A DNA stretch of 64,000 nt, taken from NCBI GenBank assembly GCA_903824665.1, contig CAIJXT010000019.1, positions 37,472-101,471 on the forward strand. Reading direction: 5' to 3'. Position 1 is the first letter of the stretch. The number at the start of each line of letters is the position of its first letter. Origin of the DNA: an uncultured Bacteroidota bacterium (GTDB lineage: Bacteria > Bacteroidota > Bacteroidia > Chitinophagales > Chitinophagaceae). The translations under genes were made by a program, and so were the position numbers. Positions 56,034-64,000 of the stretch are shown one piece after another. The notes beneath the pieces are model-generated. The model was not told where the DNA came from and did not search any database. It saw nothing but the letters and a program-made list of their open reading frames with translations.

Positions 56034-56629
56034 ATAGTCGTATTTTGAAATAGTTGAAGTTTGATTTTTTCAAGATTATTTACATGGTAAGCCCGAAGCG
56101 ATTCGAAATCTTTGTACAACCTTATATTTATGGCTTTATTGTTTATAGGCTCTAACTTTGCCAAATCCAACAAATGAAATGCCCATTCTTTGCCAAAAGG
56201 GAACAACTCCAATAATTTGTCGGTTGCAATTGTACCCCAGTAAATCAAACGATCCACATGATCCTGTAAACTTGCCTTTTGTTTAGGCGTCAAGTCATAT
56301 CGCTTTGTTCCGAGATTTCGCAGTTCCTTCCAGGCAATATCAAAATACAATTCAGAAATTATTGCAACATCTACATCAGATTCATCGTTATACAGTCGAT
56401 AATTCTTGTGCGGGTTTAAGCTAAAACCACAACTAGCACTTCCCGTCAAAACCATTGATTTTGAATCTATTCCAATTTTAGTAGCTAATTCTTCTTTCCA
56501 TTTGATAAATGCAACTCTGTCTTCGCCAAAAACATGTGGAATTCGATCGAATATCCATTTAGAACAAATAAATGAAGTAGGACTAGCCATCAACTCAGAC
56601 TTAAAATCTTCCACTTTCAAATTTTTCAT
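56030..56629 (-). CDS. Nucleotidyltransferase-fold protein, partner of DUF262
   Basis: 199 residues. The Pol-beta-type nucleotidyltransferase centre is visible as LTGSASCGFSLNP (Gly63-Ser64) followed by ESDVDVAII, with Asp85 and Asp87 as metal ligands. The spacing is longer than in MNT antitoxin proteins. The rest is helical (QDHVDRLIYWGTIATDKLLELF). No recognised RNA or regulator domain. The 4-bp overlap with the DUF262 gene shows co-expression. It could modify RNA, a nucleotide or a protein (AMPylation); none is proven. Confidence 0.75.
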   Translation of the reverse strand: MKNLKVEDFKSELMASPTSFICSKWIFDRIPHVFGEDRVAFIKWKEELATKIGIDSKSMVLTGSASCGFSLNPHKNYRLYNDESDVDVAIISELYFDIAWKELRNLGTKRYDLTPKQKASLQDHVDRLIYWGTIATDKLLELFPFGKEWAFHLLDLAKLEPINNKAINIRLYKDFESLRAYHVNNLEKIKLQLFQNTTI

Positions 56630-56889
56630 TTACTACTTCGCTTGTTGGTCCAAATTAATCATTTTTTCGCTTGCGGCTAGTCTTACCGATTCACTGTTAG
56701 TATCCCGGTACGATTATTGTGTCGCAGCTTAACTAAAACAAAATTTAACACTTAAAGCGGGTGCTAAATAACAACCGAAATCTTTGCATTTATCATTTTA
56801 GCTAGAAATTCTTACTATCTCAAACATATCTTTCTGGCTTTTCATTACTTTTCAAAAATACATTTTCTATTTTGTGATAAAAATATTTA

Positions 56890-57498
56890 ATGATAAAAGG
56901 AAAACGAGTCTCGATAAAGATTCAATCAACTGAAATAAGAATTAATAGGGTTTTAAACAAGATAATTGCCTTACAGAAAAATGGAATCGGTCCAGTAAGT
57001 TTGGCGGAGTTAGACACATCTTTCCAACAAGACTGTTTTGTGGAACAAATATATCGCATTGATGAAAATGGTATAGAACATTATGATGTACAACAGATCG
57101 AAGCTATGCCTTATGATATTGAAATTGAATTGCAAAGTATATTGGACAAGCTAAATTCTGAATTGTGGATAACAATTGCAAATGGCAATATGTATTATTT
57201 ATCTACAAAATCTACGGTTCAAGACTGTTATATAACTTCATACCGACAAAATCTTCAAAAAGAAATTGACCAAGGGATATTTGAAATTCAAAAGAAAGAG
57301 AATGACCATTGGATAAAAGTCGGAACTTTAATAGCGGGGATTGCAACAACGTTAATTTTATTACTTGATTTAGCTAAAATATTTTTTCGTACCGAAACAA
57401 ACGCTAAAGCTGCATTAATACCATTATTTTTCGGAATATTTTTAGGCGGAATATTTTTGGTGACAATTCAAGAATGGACAAAAACCATGCCCAAATAG
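56890..57498 (+). CDS. Small membrane protein of unknown function, AT-rich
   Basis: 202 residues from an ATG at 56890. A charged N-terminal ~140 residues (RINRVLNKIIALQKNGIGPVSLAELD) is followed by two hydrophobic segments (about 145-162 and 172-190) and a short cytoplasmic tail. No family recognised. The base composition is AT-rich like the DUF262 pair, which lies divergently 260 bp away, so it may have been acquired together. Membrane effector is one possibility but unsupported by motif. Confidence 0.65.
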   Translation: MIKGKRVSIKIQSTEIRINRVLNKIIALQKNGIGPVSLAELDTSFQQDCFVEQIYRIDENGIEHYDVQQIEAMPYDIEIELQSILDKLNSELWITIANGNMYYLSTKSTVQDCYITSYRQNLQKEIDQGIFEIQKKENDHWIKVGTLIAGIATTLILLLDLAKIFFRTETNAKAALIPLFFGIFLGGIFLVTIQEWTKTMPK

Positions 57499-58165
57499 CT
57501 TTGTACAAAAATCTCGAGAAATTTAGAGAGCTTTTTCAGGCGGTCATTTAATTGTATTTTCTGTTCAGGATTCCCAGTTAAAATGCTCAATGCTTTTACA
57601 GGTTATTGATTCAACGGTAGGAATTTCGAAATGCTTGTACCTGCACCGTCCTCGGCGGTCGCCACGCTTTTTCTGCGGGAGACCCTCTGAGATCATGGTA
57701 TTTAAGCATTTAGCAAAACTCATCCTTCTGTATCCGAAACCTGCACCCACAGCAGCATCCAATTTTTAGCATAGACAGCATACGGGATATGATATTCAGC
57801 TATTGGTCTGTCACAGACATTACCGTTGTGAAACATAACACTGTACTGTAACTTTAGGTTGGTGAAACACGAAAAGACACAGGGTAAGTGCACATCGAAA
57901 CAGGTGATGCGCTTCATCAGGTTTTGACTGGCAGCAGCGAAGACGGAGCATCACCATCCCGAAATAAAGCGCTGCATACCAGACCGCGGCTGCGAAAAGT
58001 AATTTGTTTTAGTAGGTGGTCGGTTTGATGTATACGTAGTAGGACGAGGCATAGCGGCTGATGCATGACTGTACTTTACCAGTCAGGGATAATAATTTTT
58101 GCCCCCCTGCCCTTGTGGCACAAATAATATTTAGTAGCTTTATCGTTTAAATAGTCAAAATAAGC
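57499..58165. other. Intergenic region, probably decayed
   Basis: 667 bp with no convincing gene. Two overlapping short minus-strand frames (57565-57762, 65 codons; 57720-57917, 65 codons) lie in different phases and could be remnants of one frameshifted gene, but no family is recognised. No RNA gene, promoter or repeat was supported. Confidence 0.4.
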
Positions 58166-58867
58166 ATGAGATACTTTCTTCTGGCCTTGTCTCTGATTGT
58201 TGTGTTGGCAGCCTGCAATCAAACCCCTACCGTGACCCCAAGCAGGGAAAACCTGATGCGCAGCAAAAAATGGCGCATATCGGGCGGGTCGATGACGGTG
58301 AAAACACCGGGAGGAAAAGACACCACGCTGGAATACATTAAATTTATAGATACGTGCTACGAAGATGACTATATCAAATTCGACTCGAATCACTTTGGCG
58401 CATTGTTTACCGCCGATAAGAAATGTAATCCGGCTGATCCGGCATCGCGCGGGTTTACGTGGAGGCTCTGGAACAACGATAAATACATAGATCTGTATGA
58501 TGGCTTCAATACTATTTTTTCGGTTGTAACTACTATAAAGCCCTACCATTTTGACACGCTCGAAAAATCGCCACTGAAGCTGGACACCATCATAGGCAGG
58601 CTGGACACTATACCCGGTTTCACAAAGACCTTTATAGTACTGGACACTGTGCGCGAACTGCGCTTTGACCGCTATGCGATTCCGAATTTTGATATTTATG
58701 GGGCAGAGATATCTGAGTTCTCTGAATCGAGCTTCAAGCTGAAGTTTTCTTTCAAAACCACGCGCCTGGACTCAACCAACTTCCGTGCCGGAGACCCCGG
58801 GAACAACCCACCGGTTAGCGTTCCGGACACTGCAGACTATCTGCTGACATTCAGTTCATTCAATTAG
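58166..58867 (+). CDS. Hypothetical lipoprotein
   Basis: 233 residues. A lipoprotein signal (MRYFLLALSLIVVLAAC) is clear. The mature part begins with an SRENLMRSKKWRISGGSM segment, resembling lipocalin-like/META-like small lipoproteins in Bacteroidota (inference), followed by a beta-rich region with aspartate-rich turns. Terminator at 58880-58918 ends it. Function unknown. Confidence 0.72.
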   Translation: MRYFLLALSLIVVLAACNQTPTVTPSRENLMRSKKWRISGGSMTVKTPGGKDTTLEYIKFIDTCYEDDYIKFDSNHFGALFTADKKCNPADPASRGFTWRLWNNDKYIDLYDGFNTIFSVVTTIKPYHFDTLEKSPLKLDTIIGRLDTIPGFTKTFIVLDTVRELRFDRYAIPNFDIYGAEISEFSESSFKLKFSFKTTRLDSTNFRAGDPGNNPPVSVPDTADYLLTFSSFN

Positions 58868-58879
58868 GCAAAAGCATAG

Positions 58880-58918
58880 AAAAATCCCTGCTCAGCTATG
58901 CCGGGCAGGGATTTTTTT
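58880..58918 (+). terminator. Rho-independent terminator (probably bidirectional)
   Basis: Arms AAATCCCTGC / GCAGGGATTT around a 13-nt loop, followed by a run of T. It sits between the convergent lipoprotein and DUF4177-like genes. Confidence 0.85.
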
Positions 58919-58937
58919 ATGAAGGTAACACTACCTA

Positions 58938-59354
58938 CTACTTAGGCTTGCGGAATATGTAGCGGGTAATGAATATACCACCGGAGCTGCTACCGCCAGA
59001 GCTCTGCTGATTGGTGGCGGTAGTGACCTGCACCAGCTCCCAACCCTGCGCACTATAGTCGTTGAGGCGGTCTACAATGACACGGTCGTTGTTGGCAATA
59101 TTCTCGAAGTTGATACCGACCATGCTGTAGAAGTTCTTGAGCTCTTTTTCGAGCATCTGTCCGTTATCGTCGGTGGTGAGTATGCGGCTGCGGCCGAGCC
59201 CGCCGGGAATAACAGACTCCACAGCTGTGATCTGCTTGTAAACATACACAACAGGCTGGCTGTTGTCGGGCGCGGGGCTGCTGAAGGAAAAGATACCTAC
59301 GGCGCAAAGCGCAGATGTGGCGGCGATGGCCACTGTAGCAATGTGTTTTCTCAT
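58938..59354 (-). CDS. Exported DUF4177-like small protein
   Basis: 138 residues from the ATG at 59354 (the frame opens 17 codons upstream, before the signal peptide). After the signal peptide (MRKHIATVAIAATSALCAVG) come acidic and polar residues, then NDRVIVDRLNDYSAQGWELVQVTTATNQ with the LNxxxxxGWELV pattern of DUF4177. A Ser/Gly-rich linker precedes FITRYIFRKPK. Function unknown. Confidence 0.7.
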   Translation of the reverse strand: MRKHIATVAIAATSALCAVGIFSFSSPAPDNSQPVVYVYKQITAVESVIPGGLGRSRILTTDDNGQMLEKELKNFYSMVGINFENIANNDRVIVDRLNDYSAQGWELVQVTTATNQQSSGGSSSGGIFITRYIFRKPK

Positions 59355-59482
59355 TTTGTTTTGTGATTTGCGGCAAAAGTGACGTTTTAGTGCAATACTT
59401 CGCACAACAGCAATCTTAAAGTTGCCTTAAAATCTGAATGTGTTTGGCTACAGGCAGCCCGGCCAGCAATGGCAAACACAGG

Positions 59483-60751
59483 TTATGCCCTGATTTCTGT
59501 CAATGCGGTAACCAATTCGTCGAGCTCGGCGGTAGTGGTATAGACGTTGGGGGTAATGCGGCAACCATGCACCCCAGCAGCAGCATTGTCGATAGCAACG
59601 GTATATATCCGGTACTTTTTGAGCAGTGTTTCGGCAAGATCGGCAGGCTTCATGCCCCGCACACCCACATTGGCAATGGCGCAGGCACGGGCGGGGTCGG
59701 CGGGTGTATTGAGTACAATGTGCGACAGTGTGCGCACCCTGGAGGTCCAATATTGCTGCAGGTAGCGCAGGCGCTCTTCCTTGCGCTGCGGACCTATGCG
59801 GTTGTAGTGGGCTATGGCGTCGGCAATAGTGAGGTCTGTAGCGGGCGGATGGGTGCCGGTATGGTTGAGCCGGAGCACATCGTCGGGCTGGCGGCCTTCC
59901 TCGGCAAACAATGGCCAAACGCCGGGGATATGCTCTTTGTTGATATAAAGCAATCCGGCGCCTATGGGCACGCTGAGCCACTTGTGCAGGCTGCTGCCAT
60001 AGTAGTCGCAGTGGAGGTCGGGTATAGCGAAACGGATATGGGCGAGCGCGTGTGCCCCGTCGACCATTACCTGTACACCCTTGCTGTGTGCCATGTCGCA
60101 GATCTTGCGAACGGGCAGTATCTGCCCGGTAATATTGATCATGTGGCAGACCATAATGAGGCGTGTTCTGGAGGTGATTGCGTTTTCGTAAACGGCAACG
60201 ATCTCTTCATCGGACTGCGGATGCGGGGGTACCGAAATAACCTTGTTGACGACACCATATCTGCGGCCAACCTGCTTGAACATATCGAGCATGGCGCCAT
60301 AGTCCTGCTCTGCCATCACTGCTTCGTCGCCGGCTTTCCAGTTGAGGCCACCGATGACCATATCGAGCGACTCGGTGGTGTTGCGGGTGATGATAAGCTC
60401 TTCCGGCGCGCAGCCGGTGAGCTCTGCCAGTTTTTTGGCAGCGGCATGCTTATTATCAAACTGCACGGTGCGCATGTAGTAAGCGCCCAGCAGATTGACC
60501 TCGTCGATATGGGTTTTGTATGCGTCCAGAATCTCGCGCGGCTGTATGCAGTAGTAGCCGTTCTCGAGGTTGATAAAGTCTGGATTGAGCTTGTAGCTTT
60601 TGCGCACTTTCTTCCAGTAGTCTTCGTCGCTGCCATCGGTAGCTTCGGGGATAGCAGACATAGTTTCAGCAATCTTACCCATTGCAGGGATGGCTGAGAA
60701 TGCCCCTATGCCGAGGAGCGAGGCGTTTTTGAGGAAAGTGCGTTTGTTCAT
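59483..60751 (-). CDS. Class V aminotransferase-fold PLP enzyme with export signal
   Basis: 422 residues. The N-terminus MNKRTFLKNASLLGIGAFSA has a Tat-like form (K-R-x-F-L-K). The PLP fold is of the class V (isopenicillin N epimerase-like) type: TRNTTESLD (about 122-130), Asp231 and His234 in MVDGAHALAH, and the PLP Lys257 in SSLHKW. A TPADPARACAIANVGVRGM region and a C-terminal small domain follow. Substrate not known; cysteine desulfurase or epimerase activity is possible. The stop lies near 59483. Confidence 0.85.
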   Translation of the reverse strand: MNKRTFLKNASLLGIGAFSAIPAMGKIAETMSAIPEATDGSDEDYWKKVRKSYKLNPDFINLENGYYCIQPREILDAYKTHIDEVNLLGAYYMRTVQFDNKHAAAKKLAELTGCAPEELIITRNTTESLDMVIGGLNWKAGDEAVMAEQDYGAMLDMFKQVGRRYGVVNKVISVPPHPQSDEEIVAVYENAITSRTRLIMVCHMINITGQILPVRKICDMAHSKGVQVMVDGAHALAHIRFAIPDLHCDYYGSSLHKWLSVPIGAGLLYINKEHIPGVWPLFAEEGRQPDDVLRLNHTGTHPPATDLTIADAIAHYNRIGPQRKEERLRYLQQYWTSRVRTLSHIVLNTPADPARACAIANVGVRGMKPADLAETLLKKYRIYTVAIDNAAAGVHGCRITPNVYTTTAELDELVTALTEIRA

Positions 60752-60818
60752 ACCCTGCCAATGAGATTACGAATCTAAAAGTAACCAATTATGGCAAATG
60801 AGGCAATGATAGCACTTA

Positions 60819-61592
60819 TCACAGCTTCCACTCTGTCTCCAGCCACTCCTTCATCTTTCTATCAGTGAAGTCGATGGTGACGGGAACTACTGAGGCGTAG
60901 CCGTTTTTTAGTGCCTCTACATCGGTGCCAGACTCTTTGTCCATGTTGACAAACTTGCCTACCATCCAGTAGTAGTCTTTGCCGCGTGGGTCTTTGCGGT
61001 GATCGAACTGCTCTTCCCATTTGGCATAAGCCTGGCGGCAGATCTTCAGACCTTTAAAGTTTTCGGGTGTGGTAACAGGGATGTTTACATTGAGCAGAAT
61101 ATGCTCTGGCAACTGCTGCGACAGCATGCGGGCAGCAAGCCCGTGCGCTACCTGTGCGGCAACGGTGAAGTCGGCATCGAAACGGTAGTCGAGCGAGGAG
61201 AAGCCAATGGATGGTATACCCTCTATTGCTGCCTCCATAGCGGCGCTCATGGTGCCTGAGTAGATTACATTGATAGAATGATTGGCACCATGATTAATAC
61301 CACTGAGGCATATATCGGGCTTGGAGTGGAGAATTTTGTCGCGCGCCAGCTTTACACAGTCGGCGGGTGTGCCGCTACACTGCCACGATTCAATGCCGTC
61401 GAACATATTGACCTTGTCGAGCCGCAATGGCTGCCCGATGGTAATGGCATGACCCATGCCCGACTGCGGACTGTCTGGTGCTACAACCACTACCCTACCC
61501 AGGCCACGAACGGCATTGACCAATGCTCTTATGCCGGGGGCTGTAATGCCATCGTCGTTGGTGATGAGAATAACCGGAACTTTTGTAGTCAT
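60819..61592 (-). CDS. surE: 5'/3'-nucleotidase SurE
   Basis: 257 residues. SurE is a metal-dependent nucleoside monophosphatase with roles in stationary-phase survival. The signature ILITNDDGITAPG (about 9-21, metal ligands Asp13 and Asp14), APDSPQSGMGHAIT (Ser44) and LSGINHGANHS (Asn100) are all present and in order. Length is typical. Cytoplasmic. It lies 68 bp upstream of the PLP enzyme gene on the same strand. Confidence 0.94.
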   Translation of the reverse strand: MTTKVPVILITNDDGITAPGIRALVNAVRGLGRVVVVAPDSPQSGMGHAITIGQPLRLDKVNMFDGIESWQCSGTPADCVKLARDKILHSKPDICLSGINHGANHSINVIYSGTMSAAMEAAIEGIPSIGFSSLDYRFDADFTVAAQVAHGLAARMLSQQLPEHILLNVNIPVTTPENFKGLKICRQAYAKWEEQFDHRKDPRGKDYYWMVGKFVNMDKESGTDVEALKNGYASVVPVTIDFTDRKMKEWLETEWKL

Positions 61593-61676
61593 ATGGTGAG
61601 CCCTGACCGGGCATCTTTAACGAAATGGTGAACTAATAAATTACAATTGACGCGCACTACTGTGCACTCCTGACAG

Positions 61677-63455
61677 CTACTCGACGGTAAGCACAAACGG
61701 CATAGCCATCAATGCTTTGCCATTCATCTGCTGCAACCCTTTCACTTTCTCGTACCACTCATAACCCGCGCCCAGTTCTTCTTTTATGGCAGACCTGATA
61801 GCTAGTCTTGTTTCGGTGCTTTCGTTGAACCGCTTCATGAGTGTGCTTAATTTGTCTGTAGGCTCGGGATAGGTGACAATCTTCCATGACGACATTCCTG
61901 CTTTGGCTGCAGCACTGCTGATGGCCCTGTCGAGACCGCCGAGACCGTCTACAAGACCAATACCCAGCGCATCGCTACCTGTCCAGACGCGGCCCTGCGC
62001 TATGGAGTCGACAACCTCGGGAGCCAGACGACGCCCTGCTGCTACACGCCCCTTGAACCGGGCATAAATAGTATCGATAGAACGCTGCATACGCTGACCT
62101 TCATCGACGGTAAGCGCCCGTGACGCTGTAGGAAAATCGGCATAGGGTGCATTCTTAACATCGTCGAACGTAACACCCAGCTTGTTTTTCATCATCTTGC
62201 CCACGTTGAACATCATCCCAAATACCCCTATGCTGCCCGTGATGGTGTTGGGGAGCGCGAAAATACTATCGGCACTGCAGGCTATGTAGTAGCCGCCGGA
62301 TGCGGCGTAGTTGCCCATGGATACGATAAGCGGCTTTTTGCGCTGCAGCAACATCAGATCGCGCAGTATCACCTCTGATGCCAAGGCGCTGCCTCCGGGA
62401 GAGTTGACCCGCAATACCACTGCTTTGATCTTGTTGTTCAGCCGAATCTTGCGTATTTCCTCACTCAGTGTTTTGGAGGCAATCTGAATGTTGTCTTTCT
62501 GCTCCCCGTCCACGATCTCTCCCTCTGCAAACAGCACTGCTATCTTACCGGAACCTGTTGCTTCGTTACCTTTCACTGCATCGGCATAATCATTGATGGA
62601 AACATATTTTACACCTTCCTTTTCTGTGCGACCGGTTTTGCTGCGTAGCAGGCGCTCTACTTCGTCGTGGTAAGCGAGGCGGGCTACCATGCCGTACTTT
62701 ACAGCATCTTCAGGGAATTGTATGGCACCCGACAAAGCAAGCTGATGTATAGTGTCTATGCCAGTATGCATGTACTCTGACGCCGATGCCAGAAACTCAT
62801 TCCACATTCCATCCTGAAAAGCTTTGATCTGAAGGCGATTGGGATCACTGATGCGATCTGCCCTGAATGGCTCGGTAGCACTTTTGAATTTGCCGGCATA
62901 AAAGATCTCAGGCTCTACTTCCAACTTTTCGAGTGTACCCTTGAAGAAGCCAAGCACTGTGGCAAAACCTTTGAGGTCGATAGCACCAGAGGGATTTAGA
63001 AAAATACTGTCTGACGCAGTAGCAGCAAAGTATGCACCCTGGGTGATATACTCGCCATAGCTATAAATGAACTTGCCCGACTCTTTAAAGTCGCGCAGTG
63101 CATACTGCAACTCCTGCATCGTGGCCCATCCATTGGATGTAGGTCCCAGCTTGAGGTAAATGCCTTCGATATCGTCGTCGGTCTTTGCATGTTCGATAGC
63201 GCTGATGATATCGTGCAAACCGGCTTTGTAAGATGATGTTTCGCTGAAAGCTGCAAACGGATTGGTTTCGCCCAGCTCATTTATCTTGCGGGTAAGGTCA
63301 ATAACAATTACATCACCGACCACTTTTTTGTTATCATTCTCGCCGACTGACCGGGCTATGCCAATAACAATGATGACCAGAATAAAAATGAATAAAACGC
63401 CGGAAATAAAAATTGCCAGCAGGGACGCAAAAAATGACCTAAAGAACTCTTTCAT
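61677..63455 (-). CDS. sppA: Signal peptide peptidase SppA, 67-kDa type
   Basis: 592 residues: an N-terminal membrane anchor (about 10-35) and two related protease domains, as in E. coli SppA. The catalytic dyad is Lys191 (GKFKSATEPF) and Ser386 (NYAASGGYYIA). It cleaves signal peptides after protein export and may act on membrane lipoproteins. A -7 box is at 63476-63483. Confidence 0.93.
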   Translation of the reverse strand: MKEFFRSFFASLLAIFISGVLFIFILVIIVIGIARSVGENDNKKVVGDVIVIDLTRKINELGETNPFAAFSETSSYKAGLHDIISAIEHAKTDDDIEGIYLKLGPTSNGWATMQELQYALRDFKESGKFIYSYGEYITQGAYFAATASDSIFLNPSGAIDLKGFATVLGFFKGTLEKLEVEPEIFYAGKFKSATEPFRADRISDPNRLQIKAFQDGMWNEFLASASEYMHTGIDTIHQLALSGAIQFPEDAVKYGMVARLAYHDEVERLLRSKTGRTEKEGVKYVSINDYADAVKGNEATGSGKIAVLFAEGEIVDGEQKDNIQIASKTLSEEIRKIRLNNKIKAVVLRVNSPGGSALASEVILRDLMLLQRKKPLIVSMGNYAASGGYYIACSADSIFALPNTITGSIGVFGMMFNVGKMMKNKLGVTFDDVKNAPYADFPTASRALTVDEGQRMQRSIDTIYARFKGRVAAGRRLAPEVVDSIAQGRVWTGSDALGIGLVDGLGGLDRAISSAAAKAGMSSWKIVTYPEPTDKLSTLMKRFNESTETRLAIRSAIKEELGAGYEWYEKVKGLQQMNGKALMAMPFVLTVE

Positions 63456-63475
63456 GAATATTTCGATTTGGAATG

Positions 63476-63483
63476 CAAAGATA
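63476..63483 (-). promoter_or_regulatory. Candidate -7 promoter box of sppA
   Basis: Minus-strand TATCTTTG (TAnnTTTG), 20 bp before the sppA ATG. Confidence 0.45.
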
Positions 63484-63540
63484 CATGACCGTTAGCATCC
63501 ATATTCATAAAATACAGCCAATAGCATGTGACAACTGAAC

Positions 63541-64000
63541 CTACCGCCTAAGCACGAAATGGAACACTTTGCGGTCGCTACCCCAATCGAGATTGAGCAT
63601 GTACATGCCATTGGACAGATCACTTCCTATTGTTACCCGGGCATCAATTTCACCGCTTCGGGCACTAACATTGCCTGTGTAAATGACCTGACCTAACATG
63701 TCTGTAACCGTTATAGCTACGGGCTCATTGACCGTAGCATTGCCTAATGTACCGGCAATGTTGAAGCTACCGGTGTTGGGGTTTGGAGTAAGGCGAATAT
63801 CGGCGGGTAGAACCGAGTTTGTAGTGAAGCCAAGCGGATTGACGGAGATATACACCCAGTCGTACACAAAAATATCGTCACAAACACCGCTGCTACCCAC
63901 TACACATACCACCGAATCGTAATCGTTGAATATTGAGGTATAAATATCTGAGGTCGCACCCGGCACAGGGTATCCGTTAACACGCCATTGAAACGATGGT
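63541..64000 (-). CDS. T9SS-secreted protein, C-terminal part only
   Basis: The frame is open from the window edge (64000) to the stop at 63541, about 153 codons. The first visible residues (FQWRVNGYPVPGATSDIYT) resemble an Ig-like/PKD repeat. The last ~85 residues (LTPNPNTGSFNI to GMYMLNLDWGSDRKVFHFVLRR) are a T9SS type A sorting domain. The N-terminal part and start lie beyond the window. Confidence 0.82.
   Translation of the reverse strand, partial: PSFQWRVNGYPVPGATSDIYTSIFNDYDSVVCVVGSSGVCDDIFVYDWVYISVNPLGFTTNSVLPADIRLTPNPNTGSFNIAGTLGNATVNEPVAITVTDMLGQVIYTGNVSARSGEIDARVTIGSDLSNGMYMLNLDWGSDRKVFHFVLRR

Noticed and set aside
59438..60697. 419-codon plus-strand frame opposite the PLP enzyme
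   Set aside because: The minus-strand PLP enzyme has intact motifs and export signal; the opposite frame shows no family features and is a shadow of high-GC codons.

Overview
The window looks like chromosomal DNA of a Bacteroidota bacterium, probably of the Chitinophagaceae/Sphingobacteriia type (inference). The signs are several proteins with type IX secretion (T9SS) C-terminal sorting domains, two PorP/SprF-type outer-membrane proteins, a CHU_C (gliding-motility-type) C-terminal domain, a MurF-Alr fusion, near absence of Shine-Dalgarno sites, and promoters of the Bacteroidota form TTTG-N20-TAnnTTTG. Both ends cut genes: an amino-acid permease at the left and a T9SS-secreted protein at the right.

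Layout. 0-7 kb: permease, two TMTC-like membrane/TPR proteins and a secreted Ig-repeat protein. 7-10.8 kb: lipoprotein, dapB, parB, parA and a UPF0173 hydrolase. 11-18 kb: small thioredoxin and lipoprotein genes, a methyltransferase, a PAP2 phosphatase, the UDP-glucuronate/UDP-xylose pair, an RsmI-like methylase and a 3-methyladenine glycosylase. 18-20 kb: tandem PorP/SprF. 20.4-22.9 kb: murF-alr. 22.9-29.5 kb: nine same-strand genes that look like a metal-handling cluster (three HMA proteins, two AraC regulators with an HMA-like N-terminus, a barrel, a dihaem peroxidase, a thioredoxin-like secreted protein and a HYC_CC_PP protein). 29.6-32.5 kb: two secreted NHL-repeat proteins. 33-36 kb: TPR histidine kinase and GT87-like protein. 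36-39 kb: ArsR/SRPBCC/DoxX/YdeI-type genes with a well-defined autoregulatory promoter. 39-43 kb: a DevBCA-TolC-type exporter operon.

43.4-54.9 kb is bracketed by two diverged, inverted copies of a composite non-coding repeat. Each copy has REP-like hairpins, a conserved promoter that points inward, and two ~224-bp units rich in GCGCAA words around an invariant palindromic core. Between them lie a T9SS protein, mdh, metK, a 1211-residue CHU_C protein, tRNA-Arg(CCT) and a TPR adenylate cyclase. Directly outside the right copy is an AT-rich accessory patch (54.9-57.5 kb) with an overlapping DUF262 plus nucleotidyltransferase pair and a small membrane protein. This is the most plausible undescribed module, possibly defence-related. 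58-64 kb returns to ordinary genes: lipoprotein, DUF4177-like protein, PLP enzyme, surE, sppA and the partial T9SS protein.

All family assignments come from reading translated sequence and motifs; no database search was run.
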